A DNA stretch of 6,733 nucleotides from DASWOJ01 sp036398775. Its GTDB lineage: Bacteria > Pseudomonadota > Alphaproteobacteria > Acetobacterales > Acetobacteraceae. The notes under the pieces are model-generated. The model saw only the letters and a list, made by a program, of their open reading frames with translations, made no database searches and was not told the origin of the DNA. A program made the translations under genes and the position numbers. How positions within the stretch are numbered: the first letter of the stretch is position 1; every line of letters begins with the position of its first letter. Of this stretch, positions 1 through 6,470 are shown in pieces. Where the stretch lies: positions 1-6,733 of the forward strand of contig DASWOJ010000027.1 of NCBI GenBank assembly GCA_036398775.1. Direction: 5' to 3'.

Positions 1-574
1 TGCGGCGGAAGTCCCGCGCCAGGCTGTAGCGCGCCATCTCGCGGATCGAGCCAGCTAGCTCCACGCCGCTGGCGCCGCCGCCGACCACCACGAAGGTCAG
101 CAGGCGCTGGATGTCCGCCGGGTCGGTGCGGCTCTCGGCCCACTCGAAGGCGCCGAGCAGCCGCAGGCGCAAGGCTTCGGCGTCCTGCAGGCTTTTGAGC
201 CCGATCGAATGCTCGGCCCATTCGGCGTGCCCGAACCAGGTCGAAGCGGCGCCGGTCGCGAGCACGAGATAGTCGTAGGCGATCTGGCCGATACCCGGCA
301 CGGACACGGTGCGTCCTGCAGGGTCCACTCCGTCCACCTCGCCAAGGAGCACCTCGACGTTTGGATGCCGGGCAAAGATGGAGCGGATCGGCGCAGCTAT
401 GTCGGACTGCGCCAAGGCGGCGGTCGCCACCTGGTAGAGCAGCGGCTGGAACAGATGGTGGTTGTTGCGGTCTATCAGCACGACATCAACCGCGGCTCGG
501 GTCAGGGCGTGCGCGGCGTTCAGGCCGCCGAACCCGGCGCCGACCACCACCACCCGGGGACGGATGCCCGTCAT
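1..574 (-). CDS. ndh: Type II NADH dehydrogenase (NDH-2), N-terminal part, cut by window edge
   Basis: The visible 191 residues are the N-terminal half of a single-chain FAD-dependent NADH:quinone oxidoreductase (family length about 430). NDH-2 enzymes sit on the inner face of the cytoplasmic membrane and pass electrons from NADH to quinone without pumping protons. Seen here: an FAD-binding Rossmann motif VVVVGAGFGG at residues 8-17; the stretch NNHHLFQPLLYQVAT (37-51), typical of NDH-2; the ATG motif YLVLATGA (102-109); and the beginning of the second, NADH-binding Rossmann fold, VVVGGGASGVELAG (162-175). I chose the ATG at 574 because it puts the first Rossmann motif close to the N-terminus, as is usual. 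The ribosome binding site is poor (GGGAAG about 9 bases upstream), and an in-frame GTG lies 33 bases further upstream. The gene is divergent from the molybdenum hydroxylase operon. The general pyridine nucleotide-disulfide oxidoreductase family is the main alternative, but the Q-P-L-L-Y-Q motif favours NDH-2. Confidence 0.9.
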   Translation of the reverse strand, partial: MTGIRPRVVVVGAGFGGLNAAHALTRAAVDVVLIDRNNHHLFQPLLYQVATAALAQSDIAAPIRSIFARHPNVEVLLGEVDGVDPAGRTVSVPGIGQIAYDYLVLATGAASTWFGHAEWAEHSIGLKSLQDAEALRLRLLGAFEWAESRTDPADIQRLLTFVVVGGGASGVELAGSIREMARYSLARDFRR

Positions 575-813
575 GGCGGCACGCTTCCCGACCGTCCTGT
601 CAAACACGGACCCGCAAACCCCCTTGTTGACGCAAGCCTTGTCATCCCAACGATTTCAGGCCTGGCCTTGGTCATGCAAAATCCACCATGAACGCGCAAG
701 TTCGGATCAAGAAAAATCGACCCTTGCTCACCAATGACGTAATGTCCTTTTGGGCTTCAGCAGTTATCGCCCTGCTGCCGTTCAACGGCTCAAGCAACTT
801 GCGGCAATACGCT

Positions 814-825
814 TTCGCGTGCGAA
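814..825. promoter_or_regulatory. Inverted repeat TTCGC-GT-GCGAA (possible operator)
   Basis: Two perfect 5-base arms are separated by 2 bases, inside the divergent intergenic region. A second TTCGCG word follows at about 837. The short palindrome has the shape of a binding site for a dimeric repressor, but no regulator gene is in the window and the consensus is not one I recognise. A site this short can arise by chance. Confidence 0.25.
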
Positions 826-845
826 TGACAAAATTGTTCGCGACA

Positions 846-861
846 CTTGGCAGCGGCCAAG
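846..861. promoter_or_regulatory. Inverted repeat CTTGGC-AGCG-GCCAAG
   Basis: Two perfect 6-base arms flank a 4-base centre. It lies 20 bases after the TTCGC dyad and 2 bases before the next one. It could be a protein binding site or a small RNA hairpin in a long 5' leader of the cytochrome operon. There is no T-run after it, so it is not an intrinsic terminator. Confidence 0.3.
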
Positions 862-863
862 GG

Positions 864-879
864 CGTCATCAGAATGACG
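864..879. promoter_or_regulatory. Inverted repeat CGTCAT-CAGA-ATGACG
   Basis: Two perfect 6-base arms flank a 4-base centre, the same 6-4-6 geometry as the repeat immediately before it. The half-site ATGAC/GTCAT is also found singly at several places in the same intergenic region (about 641, 671, 734, 825). This is compatible with multiple operator half-sites, but no regulator can be named. Confidence 0.3.
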
Positions 880-1198
880 GCCCCGGTCCGGCGCTCCGTC
901 GCAGAGGCGCCTCAGACTTGGATGCCATGCCGGTCCGCACGCCGCCCGCTCCCGCCGGGATCGCCGCATGCGGCTGCAGGTCCGGTCCAGCGGCGCCAAT
1001 TCGACATCCGAGATATTCACGATGCCGGGCGCAGGGCCATCCGTCGCCTTGCAGGGATGGAGCGGCGAGGCTTGAACATGGCTGCCTGGACATGGGAAGG
1101 ATCGCCGGCGTTCATGAAACGCTCAAACCTGTGGAGGGCCAGCTTCTGTCCATCATGAGGCATCGCATCCGTATCTTGCCGGCCTGGCGCGTGCGCCC

Positions 1199-2446
1199 AT
1201 GAAGCGCCGCCTCCTTTACACCTCCGGCCTGGCCGTCGCCGCCGTGCTCGCCGCGGCCGTCGCACTGGTTTGGCGTCCGGCCATCGCCGGCATCGCCCCG
1301 CCGCCCCGGACGGCGTTCCCGTCCGCCGATATCAGGCGCGGCGCCACGCTGGCGGCGGTCGGTGACTGCTCCGTGTGCCACACCGCCGCTGGCGGCCGTC
1401 CGTATGCCGGCGGACGCGGCCTGGAAACGCCCTTCGGAACCGTTTACGTCACCAACGTCACACCGGACCTGGACACCGGCATCGGCCACTGGTCCGAGGA
1501 CGCGTTCCGCCGCGCTATGCGGGACGGCATCAGCCGCGATGGGCGGCATCTGTATCCGGCGCTGCCCTACCCGCACTTCACCCGGGCGACGGACGCCGAC
1601 ATCGGCTCGCTGTATGCCTTCCTGATGACGCGCGAGCCGGTCCGGGCAGTCGCACCCCCGAACAAGCTGCCGTTCCCGCTGGACATACGCGCCACATTGG
1701 CCGGTTGGAACCTGCTGTTCCTGCGCCCTGGCGCCTGGACGCCCGACCCGGCGCACACGCCGGAATGGAACCGGGGCGCCTATCTGGCCGAGGCGGTCGG
1801 CCACTGCGGCGCCTGCCATACCCCGCACAACGCCCTCGGGGCCGAGCGGGACAGCCAGGCGCTGGCCGGCGGCGTCGCCGAGGGATGGGCAAGCCACCCG
1901 TTGCAGGGCGCATCCCCCGCGCCCCGGCCCTGGACCGTGGACGAGCTGACCGAATATCTGGCCACCGGGCTGGCATCGCAGCACGGCGCGGCGGCAGGTC
2001 CCATGATCGCCGTCACCCGCGAGCTGTCGCATGTCCCCGCGGCAGACGTGCGCGCCATCGCCGTTTACGTCGCCTCGCTGATGCCGCAGACGCCGCCCGA
2101 GGCGGAACCGCGCCAGGACGCTGCTGCCAATACCCTGTTCGAGGGCGCCTGCGCCGCCTGCCACGCGGCGAACGCGCCGATGACGCGCGGCGGCGCGCCC
2201 TCGCTCGCGCTCAGCTCGACCGTCAACGCCGGCAGCCCGCGCAACGCCATCCGCGTCATCCTGAACGGCCTGCCGCAGCGGGAGGACGCGCCATCGCCGT
2301 TCATGCCCGGCTTTGGCACGGCCTTGTCGGACGGGCAGGTGGCCGAGCTGGTGCGCCACGTCCGCGCCCGTTACAGCAGCAACCCACCCTGGCCCGGCGT
2401 CGAGGCCGAAGTCGCCGCGGCACGGGCTGAGGAGACGAAGCAATGA
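1199..2446 (+). CDS. Membrane-anchored tri-heme cytochrome c subunit of a molybdenum hydroxylase
   Basis: This 415-residue protein is the predicted electron-accepting subunit of the periplasmic hydroxylase encoded next door. An N-terminal hydrophobic helix (residues about 9-24, after MKRR) serves as signal and probably membrane anchor. Three c-type heme motifs follow: CSVCH (57-61), CGACH (203-207) and CAACH (318-322), the arrangement of the cytochrome subunits of alcohol/aldehyde dehydrogenase and isoquinoline- or nicotinate-oxidising enzymes. Likely methionine axial ligands are M269 (GPM) for heme 2 and M369 (FMPGFG) for heme 3. In domain 1 the corresponding stretch YPALPYPHFTRATDAD (119 onward) contains no Met. 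The gene heads a three-gene operon and overlaps the Fe-S subunit by ATGA. The start at 1199 gives a normal signal sequence but has no clear ribosome binding site. Electrons would go on to quinone or to a terminal oxidase; which of these is not shown. Confidence 0.9.
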   Translation: MKRRLLYTSGLAVAAVLAAAVALVWRPAIAGIAPPPRTAFPSADIRRGATLAAVGDCSVCHTAAGGRPYAGGRGLETPFGTVYVTNVTPDLDTGIGHWSEDAFRRAMRDGISRDGRHLYPALPYPHFTRATDADIGSLYAFLMTREPVRAVAPPNKLPFPLDIRATLAGWNLLFLRPGAWTPDPAHTPEWNRGAYLAEAVGHCGACHTPHNALGAERDSQALAGGVAEGWASHPLQGASPAPRPWTVDELTEYLATGLASQHGAAAGPMIAVTRELSHVPAADVRAIAVYVASLMPQTPPEAEPRQDAAANTLFEGACAACHAANAPMTRGGAPSLALSSTVNAGSPRNAIRVILNGLPQREDAPSPFMPGFGTALSDGQVAELVRHVRARYSSNPPWPGVEAEVAAARAEETKQ

Positions 2447-2913
2447 TCACCCTTACGGTCAACGGAGCATCCCGCGTCGTGGACGCCGACCCGGGCACGC
2501 CGCTGCTTTACGTGCTGCGCGACGACCTCGGCCTGAACGGAGCCAAGTTCGGCTGCGGCCTGGGCCAGTGCGGCGCCTGCACCGTCCTGCTGGATGGGAA
2601 GGCCGTGTTCTCCTGCCTGCTGCCGGTCGCGGCGCTGCCGGGCCGGCAGATACGCACGGTCGAGGGCCTGGGCACCGCGGAGGCTCCCGGCCCGGTGCAG
2701 CGGGCCTTCATCGAGGAGCAGGCGGCCCAGTGCGGCTACTGCATCGCCGGTATGGTGGTGCGCGCCCACGCCCTGCTGGACGCCAACCCGGCACCGAGCG
2801 ATGCCGAGATACGCGAGCACATGTCGCCCAACCTGTGCCGCTGCGGCACCCACGCCCGCATCCTTCGCGCGGTGCACCGGGCCGCCGCGGCGATGGGGCA
2901 CGCAAGCCGATGA
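2443..2913 (+). CDS. [2Fe-2S] small subunit of molybdenum hydroxylase (IorA/CoxS-like)
   Basis: At 156 residues this is the typical length of the iron-sulfur subunit of xanthine dehydrogenase-family hydroxylases. The N-terminal ferredoxin-like domain carries one cluster on C38, C43, C46 and C58 (GCGLGQCGAC motif). The C-terminal helical domain carries the second on C97, C100, C132 and C134 (QCGYC and NLCRCGTH motifs). It relays electrons from the Mo site to the cytochrome subunit. It has no export signal of its own; in this family the folded small subunit is thought to be carried through the Tat system by the large subunit. GAGGAG-like purines just before the start (about 2428-2436) serve as ribosome binding site. 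It overlaps both neighbours by ATGA, which implies translational coupling and roughly equal stoichiometry. Closest named relatives by motif are IorA and NicA. Confidence 0.95.
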   Translation: MITLTVNGASRVVDADPGTPLLYVLRDDLGLNGAKFGCGLGQCGACTVLLDGKAVFSCLLPVAALPGRQIRTVEGLGTAEAPGPVQRAFIEEQAAQCGYCIAGMVVRAHALLDANPAPSDAEIREHMSPNLCRCGTHARILRAVHRAAAAMGHASR

Positions 2914-5168
2914 GCGCCGGCATGTCCGACCTGCCACCTGGCGACCTGTCCCGGCGCGGCCTGCTTGGCGCCGGGGGCGCCCTGGTGGTGTCGTTCACCC
3001 TGGCCCACGGCGCCCGTGCCGACGAGCAAGGCGGGTCGCCTCCCGCGGCCACCCCGGCGCCGCTGCCGGGCAGCCTGAAGGAGACCCCGCAACTCGACGC
3101 CTGGATCAGGGTCGCCGGGGATGGCGGCATTGAGGTGTTCACTGGCAAGGCGGAGCTGGGCCAGGGCTTGAAGACCGCGCTGCTCCAGGTCGCCGCCGAG
3201 CAGCTCGACGTTGCACCGGACCGCCTGCGCCTGGTCACCGCGGACACCGCCCGCACGCCGAACGAGGGTTTCACCGCCGGCAGCCACTCCATGCAGGACA
3301 GCGGGACGGCGATCATGAACGCCGCCGCCCAGGTGCGCGAGCTGCTGGTGGGCGCCGCCGCCGGCCAGTTCGGCCTGGCGGCGGAGAGCCTGCAGACCGG
3401 GGACGGCGCGGTCCATGCGCCGGACGGGCGCTCGGCGTCATACGGCGACCTTGCCGCCGGCCTGTCGCTGCACGTGCCGGCCCGGCCGGACGGGCGCCTC
3501 AAGGACCCGGCGGCCTACCGGGTGATCGGCACGCCGCTGCCGCGTGTGGATATCCCGGCCAAGGTCACGGGCGCCGCCGCCTACATCCAGGACATGCGCC
3601 TGCCGGGGATGCTGCACGCCCGCGCCGTGCGCCAGCCCAGCCCGGGGGCAGTGCTCCGCGCGCTCGACGCCGGACCGGTCGAGCGCATGCCCGGCGTGGT
3701 GGCTGTCGTGCGGCGGGGCAGCTACCTCGCCGTGGCCGCGGAACGCGAATGGCAGGCCGTGCAAGCCTGGCGCGTGCTGTCCGCCGCCGCGCAATGGGAC
3801 GAAACGGCCACCTTGCCCGACCAGGATGGCATTGCCGCGACGATCCGCGGCCTGCCGGGCCGCGACATCGAGGTGCTGCACTGGACCGGCACAGCCGGGG
3901 CGCCGGTGCGGCGGCTGCGGGCCAGCTACACCAAGCCCTATGGGATGCACGGCTCCATCGGCCCGTCCTGCGCGCTCGCCCAGGCCGACGGCGAGGGCGT
4001 GACGGTCTGGACCCACACGCAGGGCGTCTATCCCCAGCGCGACGCCCTGGCCGAGCTGCTGCGCCTGCCGCGGGAGCAGGTGCGCTGCATCCATGTCGAG
4101 GGGTCCGGCTGCTACGGCCACAACGGCGCCGATGACGTCGCGGCGGACGCGGCGCTGATTGCCCGCGCCGTGCCGGGCCGCCCGGTCCGCGTGCAGTGGA
4201 TGCGCGAGCAGGAGAACACCAGCGAGCCGTTCGGCCCCGCCATGGTCGCCGAGGCGGCGGCGGCGCTGGACGCCGAGGGCCGCATCGTTGACTGGGATTA
4301 CGGCGTGTGGAGCAACACCCACAACCGCCGGCCCAACAAGGGCGGCCTGTTCATCCAGAACGCCGCGCTGCCCGACCCGCTGCCGGTGCCGCCGCCCGCG
4401 CCCATCCCGATGCCGGAGGGCGGCGGCGAGCGGAACAGCAACCCGCTGTATGCCTTCCCGAACGCGCACGTCGTGTCGCACTTCCTGCCGGAGATGCCGC
4501 TGCGGGTGTCGGCCATGCGGTCCCTGGGCGCCTACCTGAACATCTTCGCCATCGAAAGCTTCATGGACGAGCTGGCGCTGGAGGCTGGCGCCGACCCGGT
4601 GGAGTTTCGCCTGCGCCACATGAAGGACGAGCGCGCCCGCGCCGTCATCCAGACGGCGGCAGACCGGTTCGGCTGGCAGCCCGCGGCGCAGCGCACGGCC
4701 GGCGCCGGCCGGGGCTTCGCCTTCGCCCGCTACAAGAACCTCGGCGCCTACTGCGCGATCGCGTTGGACCTGCGGGTAGAGCACGAGACCGGGCGCATCC
4801 GCATCGGCCGCGCCGTGGCGGCGGTGGACAGCGGGCAGCCGATCAACCCCGACGGGATACGCAACCAGATCGAGGGCGCCATGATCCAGTCGGCAAGCTG
4901 GACCCTGTATGAGCAGGTCCGGTTCGACCGGCGCCGCATCACCAGCCGGGATTGGAGCGGCTACCCGATCCTGCGCTTCCCGGCTGTGCCGGAAAGCATC
5001 GAGGTGCACATCGCGGACCGGCCCGGGATGCCGTTCCTGGGCACGGGCGAGGCCGGGCAGGGACCGATGGCCGCCGCAATCGCCAACGCCGTGCATGATG
5101 CCGCGGGAGTCCGCCTGCGCGACCTGCCATTGTCGCAGACGCGGGTGAAAGACGCGGTCGGAGTTTGA
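2910..5168 (+). CDS. Tat-exported molybdopterin-binding large subunit (isoquinoline 1-oxidoreductase beta / aldehyde dehydrogenase type)
   Basis: This 752-residue catalytic subunit belongs to the xanthine oxidase family. The N-terminus has a twin-arginine signal (SRRGLLG, R15-R16), a hydrophobic stretch to about residue 32 and an ARA-D cleavage site near 37, so the enzyme works in the periplasm. Next come the first Mo-binding segment (TGKAELGQG, about 82), the hinge YRVIGTPLPRVDIPAKVTG (203 onward), GSGCYGHNGADD (398-409), SAMRSLGAYLNIF with R537, and near the C-terminus GTGEAGQGPMAAA. E714 in that last motif corresponds by position to the catalytic base Glu that activates the Mo-bound water. 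The usual substrate range is aldehydes or N-heterocycles, with hydroxylation using water; this particular substrate is unknown. The cofactor should be molybdopterin cytosine dinucleotide, as in bacterial relatives (inferred). I chose the ATG at 2910 because it overlaps the previous stop by ATGA; the ATG at 2922 is a possible alternative. No XdhC-like chaperone gene is in the window. Confidence 0.93.
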   Translation: MSAGMSDLPPGDLSRRGLLGAGGALVVSFTLAHGARADEQGGSPPAATPAPLPGSLKETPQLDAWIRVAGDGGIEVFTGKAELGQGLKTALLQVAAEQLDVAPDRLRLVTADTARTPNEGFTAGSHSMQDSGTAIMNAAAQVRELLVGAAAGQFGLAAESLQTGDGAVHAPDGRSASYGDLAAGLSLHVPARPDGRLKDPAAYRVIGTPLPRVDIPAKVTGAAAYIQDMRLPGMLHARAVRQPSPGAVLRALDAGPVERMPGVVAVVRRGSYLAVAAEREWQAVQAWRVLSAAAQWDETATLPDQDGIAATIRGLPGRDIEVLHWTGTAGAPVRRLRASYTKPYGMHGSIGPSCALAQADGEGVTVWTHTQGVYPQRDALAELLRLPREQVRCIHVEGSGCYGHNGADDVAADAALIARAVPGRPVRVQWMREQENTSEPFGPAMVAEAAAALDAEGRIVDWDYGVWSNTHNRRPNKGGLFIQNAALPDPLPVPPPAPIPMPEGGGERNSNPLYAFPNAHVVSHFLPEMPLRVSAMRSLGAYLNIFAIESFMDELALEAGADPVEFRLRHMKDERARAVIQTAADRFGWQPAAQRTAGAGRGFAFARYKNLGAYCAIALDLRVEHETGRIRIGRAVAAVDSGQPINPDGIRNQIEGAMIQSASWTLYEQVRFDRRRITSRDWSGYPILRFPAVPESIEVHIADRPGMPFLGTGEAGQGPMAAAIANAVHDAAGVRLRDLPLSQTRVKDAVGV

Positions 5169-5182
5169 AGCCTGTCTCGGCC

Positions 5183-5198
5183 GACCGCTGTTGCGGTC
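5183..5198 (+). terminator. Short hairpin after the hydroxylase operon, weak terminator candidate
   Basis: GACCGC-TGTT-GCGGTC forms a perfect 6-bp stem with a 4-base loop, starting 15 bases after the stop codon of the Mo subunit. It could mark the 3' end of the operon or protect the transcript end. There is no T-run downstream, so it does not fit an efficient intrinsic terminator, and read-through into the ABC genes remains possible. Confidence 0.3.
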
Positions 5199-5262
5199 CG
5201 CCTTCCGGCTAACCGTCGAGGGTACGCATCCGTCCTGGCTGCCGCGCCCGGAACCCGGCATA

Positions 5263-5288
5263 CTCCCTCCAGCAGCAGCCAGGGAGGG
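5263..5288 (+). promoter_or_regulatory. Possible Shine-Dalgarno-masking hairpin before the ABC permease
   Basis: CTCCCTCC at 5263-5270 faces AGGGAGGG at 5281-5288 across a short loop. Two registers of 6 bp are possible: CTCCCT with AGGGAG and CCCTCC with GGAGGG, each with a 12-base loop. Both would bury the ribosome binding site GGAGG (5283-5287), which lies 7 bases before the ATG at 5295. The structure is read from the sequence; any regulatory role is inference. Confidence 0.35.
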
Positions 5289-5294
5289 CCGGTG

Positions 5295-6281
5295 ATGAGC
5301 GAGCAAGTGGCGGACCGCCTGGTCACGCCCGCAGCGGCAGTAGCCCATCCGTGGCGCTGGTCGCCGCCGCGCAACACCTGGCTGATCCGGCTGTTCGACA
5401 ACCGCCTGTTCCTGGCGGCGCTGTGCCTGTTCCCGGCACTGGGGCTGCTGCTGGTGTTCCTGACCTACCCGCTGGGCCTCGGCATCTGGCTCGCCTTCAC
5501 CGATACGCGCATCGGGCGCGCCGGCGTGTGGGTGGGGCTGGAGAACTTTCAAAGCCTGTGGGACGACCGCATCTTCTGGCTGTCGGTCACCAACACCCTG
5601 TTCTACACCGGCGTCGCGACGGTCGGGAAGTTCGGGCTGGGGTTGTGGCTGGCGCTGCTGCTGAACAACAACATTCCGTTCAAGTCGTTGATACGCGCGA
5701 TCGTGCTGGTGCCGTGGATCGTGCCCACCGTGCTGTCGGCCATCGCGTTCTGGTGGATTTACGACCCGCAGTTCTCGATCATCTCCTATGTGCTCAAGGC
5801 CGCCGGGCTGATCGACACCAACATAGATTTCCTGGGCACGCCCTGGCACGCACGGCTCAGCCTGATTGCAGCCAACATCTGGCGCGGCATCCCGTTCGTG
5901 GCCATCAGCCTGCTGGCCGGGCTGCAGACGATCTCGCCGTCGCTGTACGAGGCGGCGATGCTGGACGGGGCGACGCCGTGGCAGCGCTTCGTGAACGTCA
6001 CCTTGCCGATGCTGATGCCGGTGCTGTCGGTCGTGCTGACGTTCAGCGTGCTGTTCACCTTCACCGACTTCCAGCTTGTGTATGCCGTCACCCGCGGCGG
6101 GCCGGTGAACTCGACGCACCTGATGGCGACGCTGGCCTTCCAGCGCGGCATCCCCGGGGGACAGTTGGGGGAGGGGGCGGCGATCGCCGTCGCCATGATC
6201 CCGTTCCTGGTGGCGGCGACCCTGTTCAGCTACTTCGGCCTGTCCCGGCGCAAGTGGCAGCAGGGAGGCAGCGATGATTAA
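5295..6281 (+). CDS. CUT1-family sugar-type ABC transporter permease (MalF/UgpA-like)
   Basis: This 328-residue inner-membrane protein is one of the two channel-forming subunits of a carbohydrate-type importer. Hydrophobic segments are evenly spaced from about residue 37 (LFLAALCLFPALGLLLVFL) to the C-terminus, giving the six helices normal for the family. The ATPase-contacting EAA loop is intact: EAAMLDGATPWQRF then LP, with E219, G225 and L237-P238. The segment PWIVPTVLSAIAFWW and the C-terminal GGQLGEGAAIAVAMIPFL are also typical of MalF/UgpA permeases. I chose the ATG at 5295, not the GTG at 5292, because GGAGG at 5283-5287 then has a 7-base spacer. The substrate cannot be told from the permease. 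The usual binding-protein gene is not immediately upstream and may lie downstream or elsewhere. The gene runs in the same direction as the hydroxylase operon, 126 bases after it. Confidence 0.95.
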   Translation: MSEQVADRLVTPAAAVAHPWRWSPPRNTWLIRLFDNRLFLAALCLFPALGLLLVFLTYPLGLGIWLAFTDTRIGRAGVWVGLENFQSLWDDRIFWLSVTNTLFYTGVATVGKFGLGLWLALLLNNNIPFKSLIRAIVLVPWIVPTVLSAIAFWWIYDPQFSIISYVLKAAGLIDTNIDFLGTPWHARLSLIAANIWRGIPFVAISLLAGLQTISPSLYEAAMLDGATPWQRFVNVTLPMLMPVLSVVLTFSVLFTFTDFQLVYAVTRGGPVNSTHLMATLAFQRGIPGGQLGEGAAIAVAMIPFLVAATLFSYFGLSRRKWQQGGSDD

Positions 6282-6304
6282 GGTGATGCAGGTGCCTGCC
6301 TGCT

Positions 6305-6341
6305 GCTCCCTCCCCCTCCGGGAGAGGGCCGGGGTGAGGGA
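6305..6341 (+). repeat. Palindromic C/G-rich repeat unit A (REP-like)
   Basis: This unit contains CTCCCTCCCCCTCCGGGAG followed by AGGGCCGGGGTGAGGGAG. It is an imperfect palindrome of the class found between genes in many proteobacteria. It is the inverted counterpart of the unit at 6416-6455: its stretch 6320-6340 is complementary to 6419-6439 at 19 of 21 positions, with only the central CC/AA pair unmatched. It lies in the transcript between two permease genes that belong together. Confidence 0.8.
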
Positions 6342-6415
6342 GTGGACAAGCACCACCCTGGCCTGCGAAGGGTCGTGGTCCGGTGGCACCGACTGTTTCC
6401 CGCTCCGCAGCAAAG

Positions 6416-6455
6416 ACCCCCTCACCCCAACCCTCTCCCGCAGGGAGAGGGGGCA
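6416..6455 (-). repeat. Palindromic C/G-rich repeat unit B (REP-like), inverted copy
   Basis: This unit contains CCCTCACCCC, then AA, then a perfect hairpin CCCTCTCCC (6431-6439), GCA, GGGAGAGGG (6443-6451). It is opposite in orientation to the unit at 6305-6341, with about 75 bases of unique sequence between them. The pair has the layout of a bacterial interspersed mosaic element. The perfect hairpin ends 9 bases before the ribosome binding site of the second permease. Confidence 0.85.
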
Positions 6456-6460
6456 GAGGC

Positions 6461-6465
6461 AGGAG
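6461..6465 (+). promoter_or_regulatory. Ribosome binding site of the second permease
   Basis: AGGAG lies 5 bases before the ATG at 6471 and supports that start. It sits just outside repeat unit B, so in the RNA it is close to a strong stem but is not part of it. Confidence 0.65.
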
Positions 6466-6470
6466 CAGCC

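Larger units (their letters stand above)
575..1198. other. Divergent intergenic region, no convincing gene
   Basis: This 624-bp stretch separates the NDH-2 gene from the cytochrome gene. Several open frames cross it on both strands, but none has a recognisable domain, a ribosome binding site at a sensible distance, or typical protein composition, so I call none of them. The part around 640-850 is visibly less GC-rich than the flanking genes, as expected for a promoter region. Short inverted repeats cluster at 814-879 (listed separately). The pentamer GTCAT or its complement ATGAC occurs at about 641, 671, 734, 825, 865 and 875. I could not identify a convincing sigma-70 or sigma-54 promoter for either direction. 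The stretch just before 1199 lacks a clear Shine-Dalgarno sequence. Confidence 0.6.

Noticed and set aside
598..603. Perfect TTGACA on the minus strand as a -35 box for the NDH-2 gene
   Set aside because: It lies only 24 bases before the start codon, so the -10 position would fall on the start codon region and has no matching hexamer.
750..1202. Open frame of 150 codons upstream of the cytochrome gene
   Set aside because: No recognisable domain, low-complexity Arg/Pro/Ala-rich composition typical of a GC-rich non-coding frame, and no ribosome binding site at the start. Kept only as a possible coupling leader near its 3' end.
1017..1265. Minus-strand open frame overlapping the cytochrome start
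   Set aside because: Runs antisense into the well-supported cytochrome gene, Arg-rich start, no domain. A middle part looked faintly familiar, but I cannot tie it to any family.
2313..2909. N-terminal extension of the Mo subunit frame back to 2313
   Set aside because: The extra sequence is a shadow of the cytochrome and Fe-S genes in another frame; the Tat signal right after the ATG at 2910 fixes the real start.
3438..6425. Very long minus-strand open frame (995 codons)
   Set aside because: It is the antisense shadow of the Mo subunit and permease genes; its His/Arg/Gln-rich, domain-less translation is what GC-rich codon bias produces.
6305..6455. CRISPR array or intrinsic terminator in the permease gap
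   Set aside because: Only two units in inverted, not direct, orientation, so not CRISPR; the stems are not followed by a T-run and a cognate permease gene follows, so not a clear terminator.
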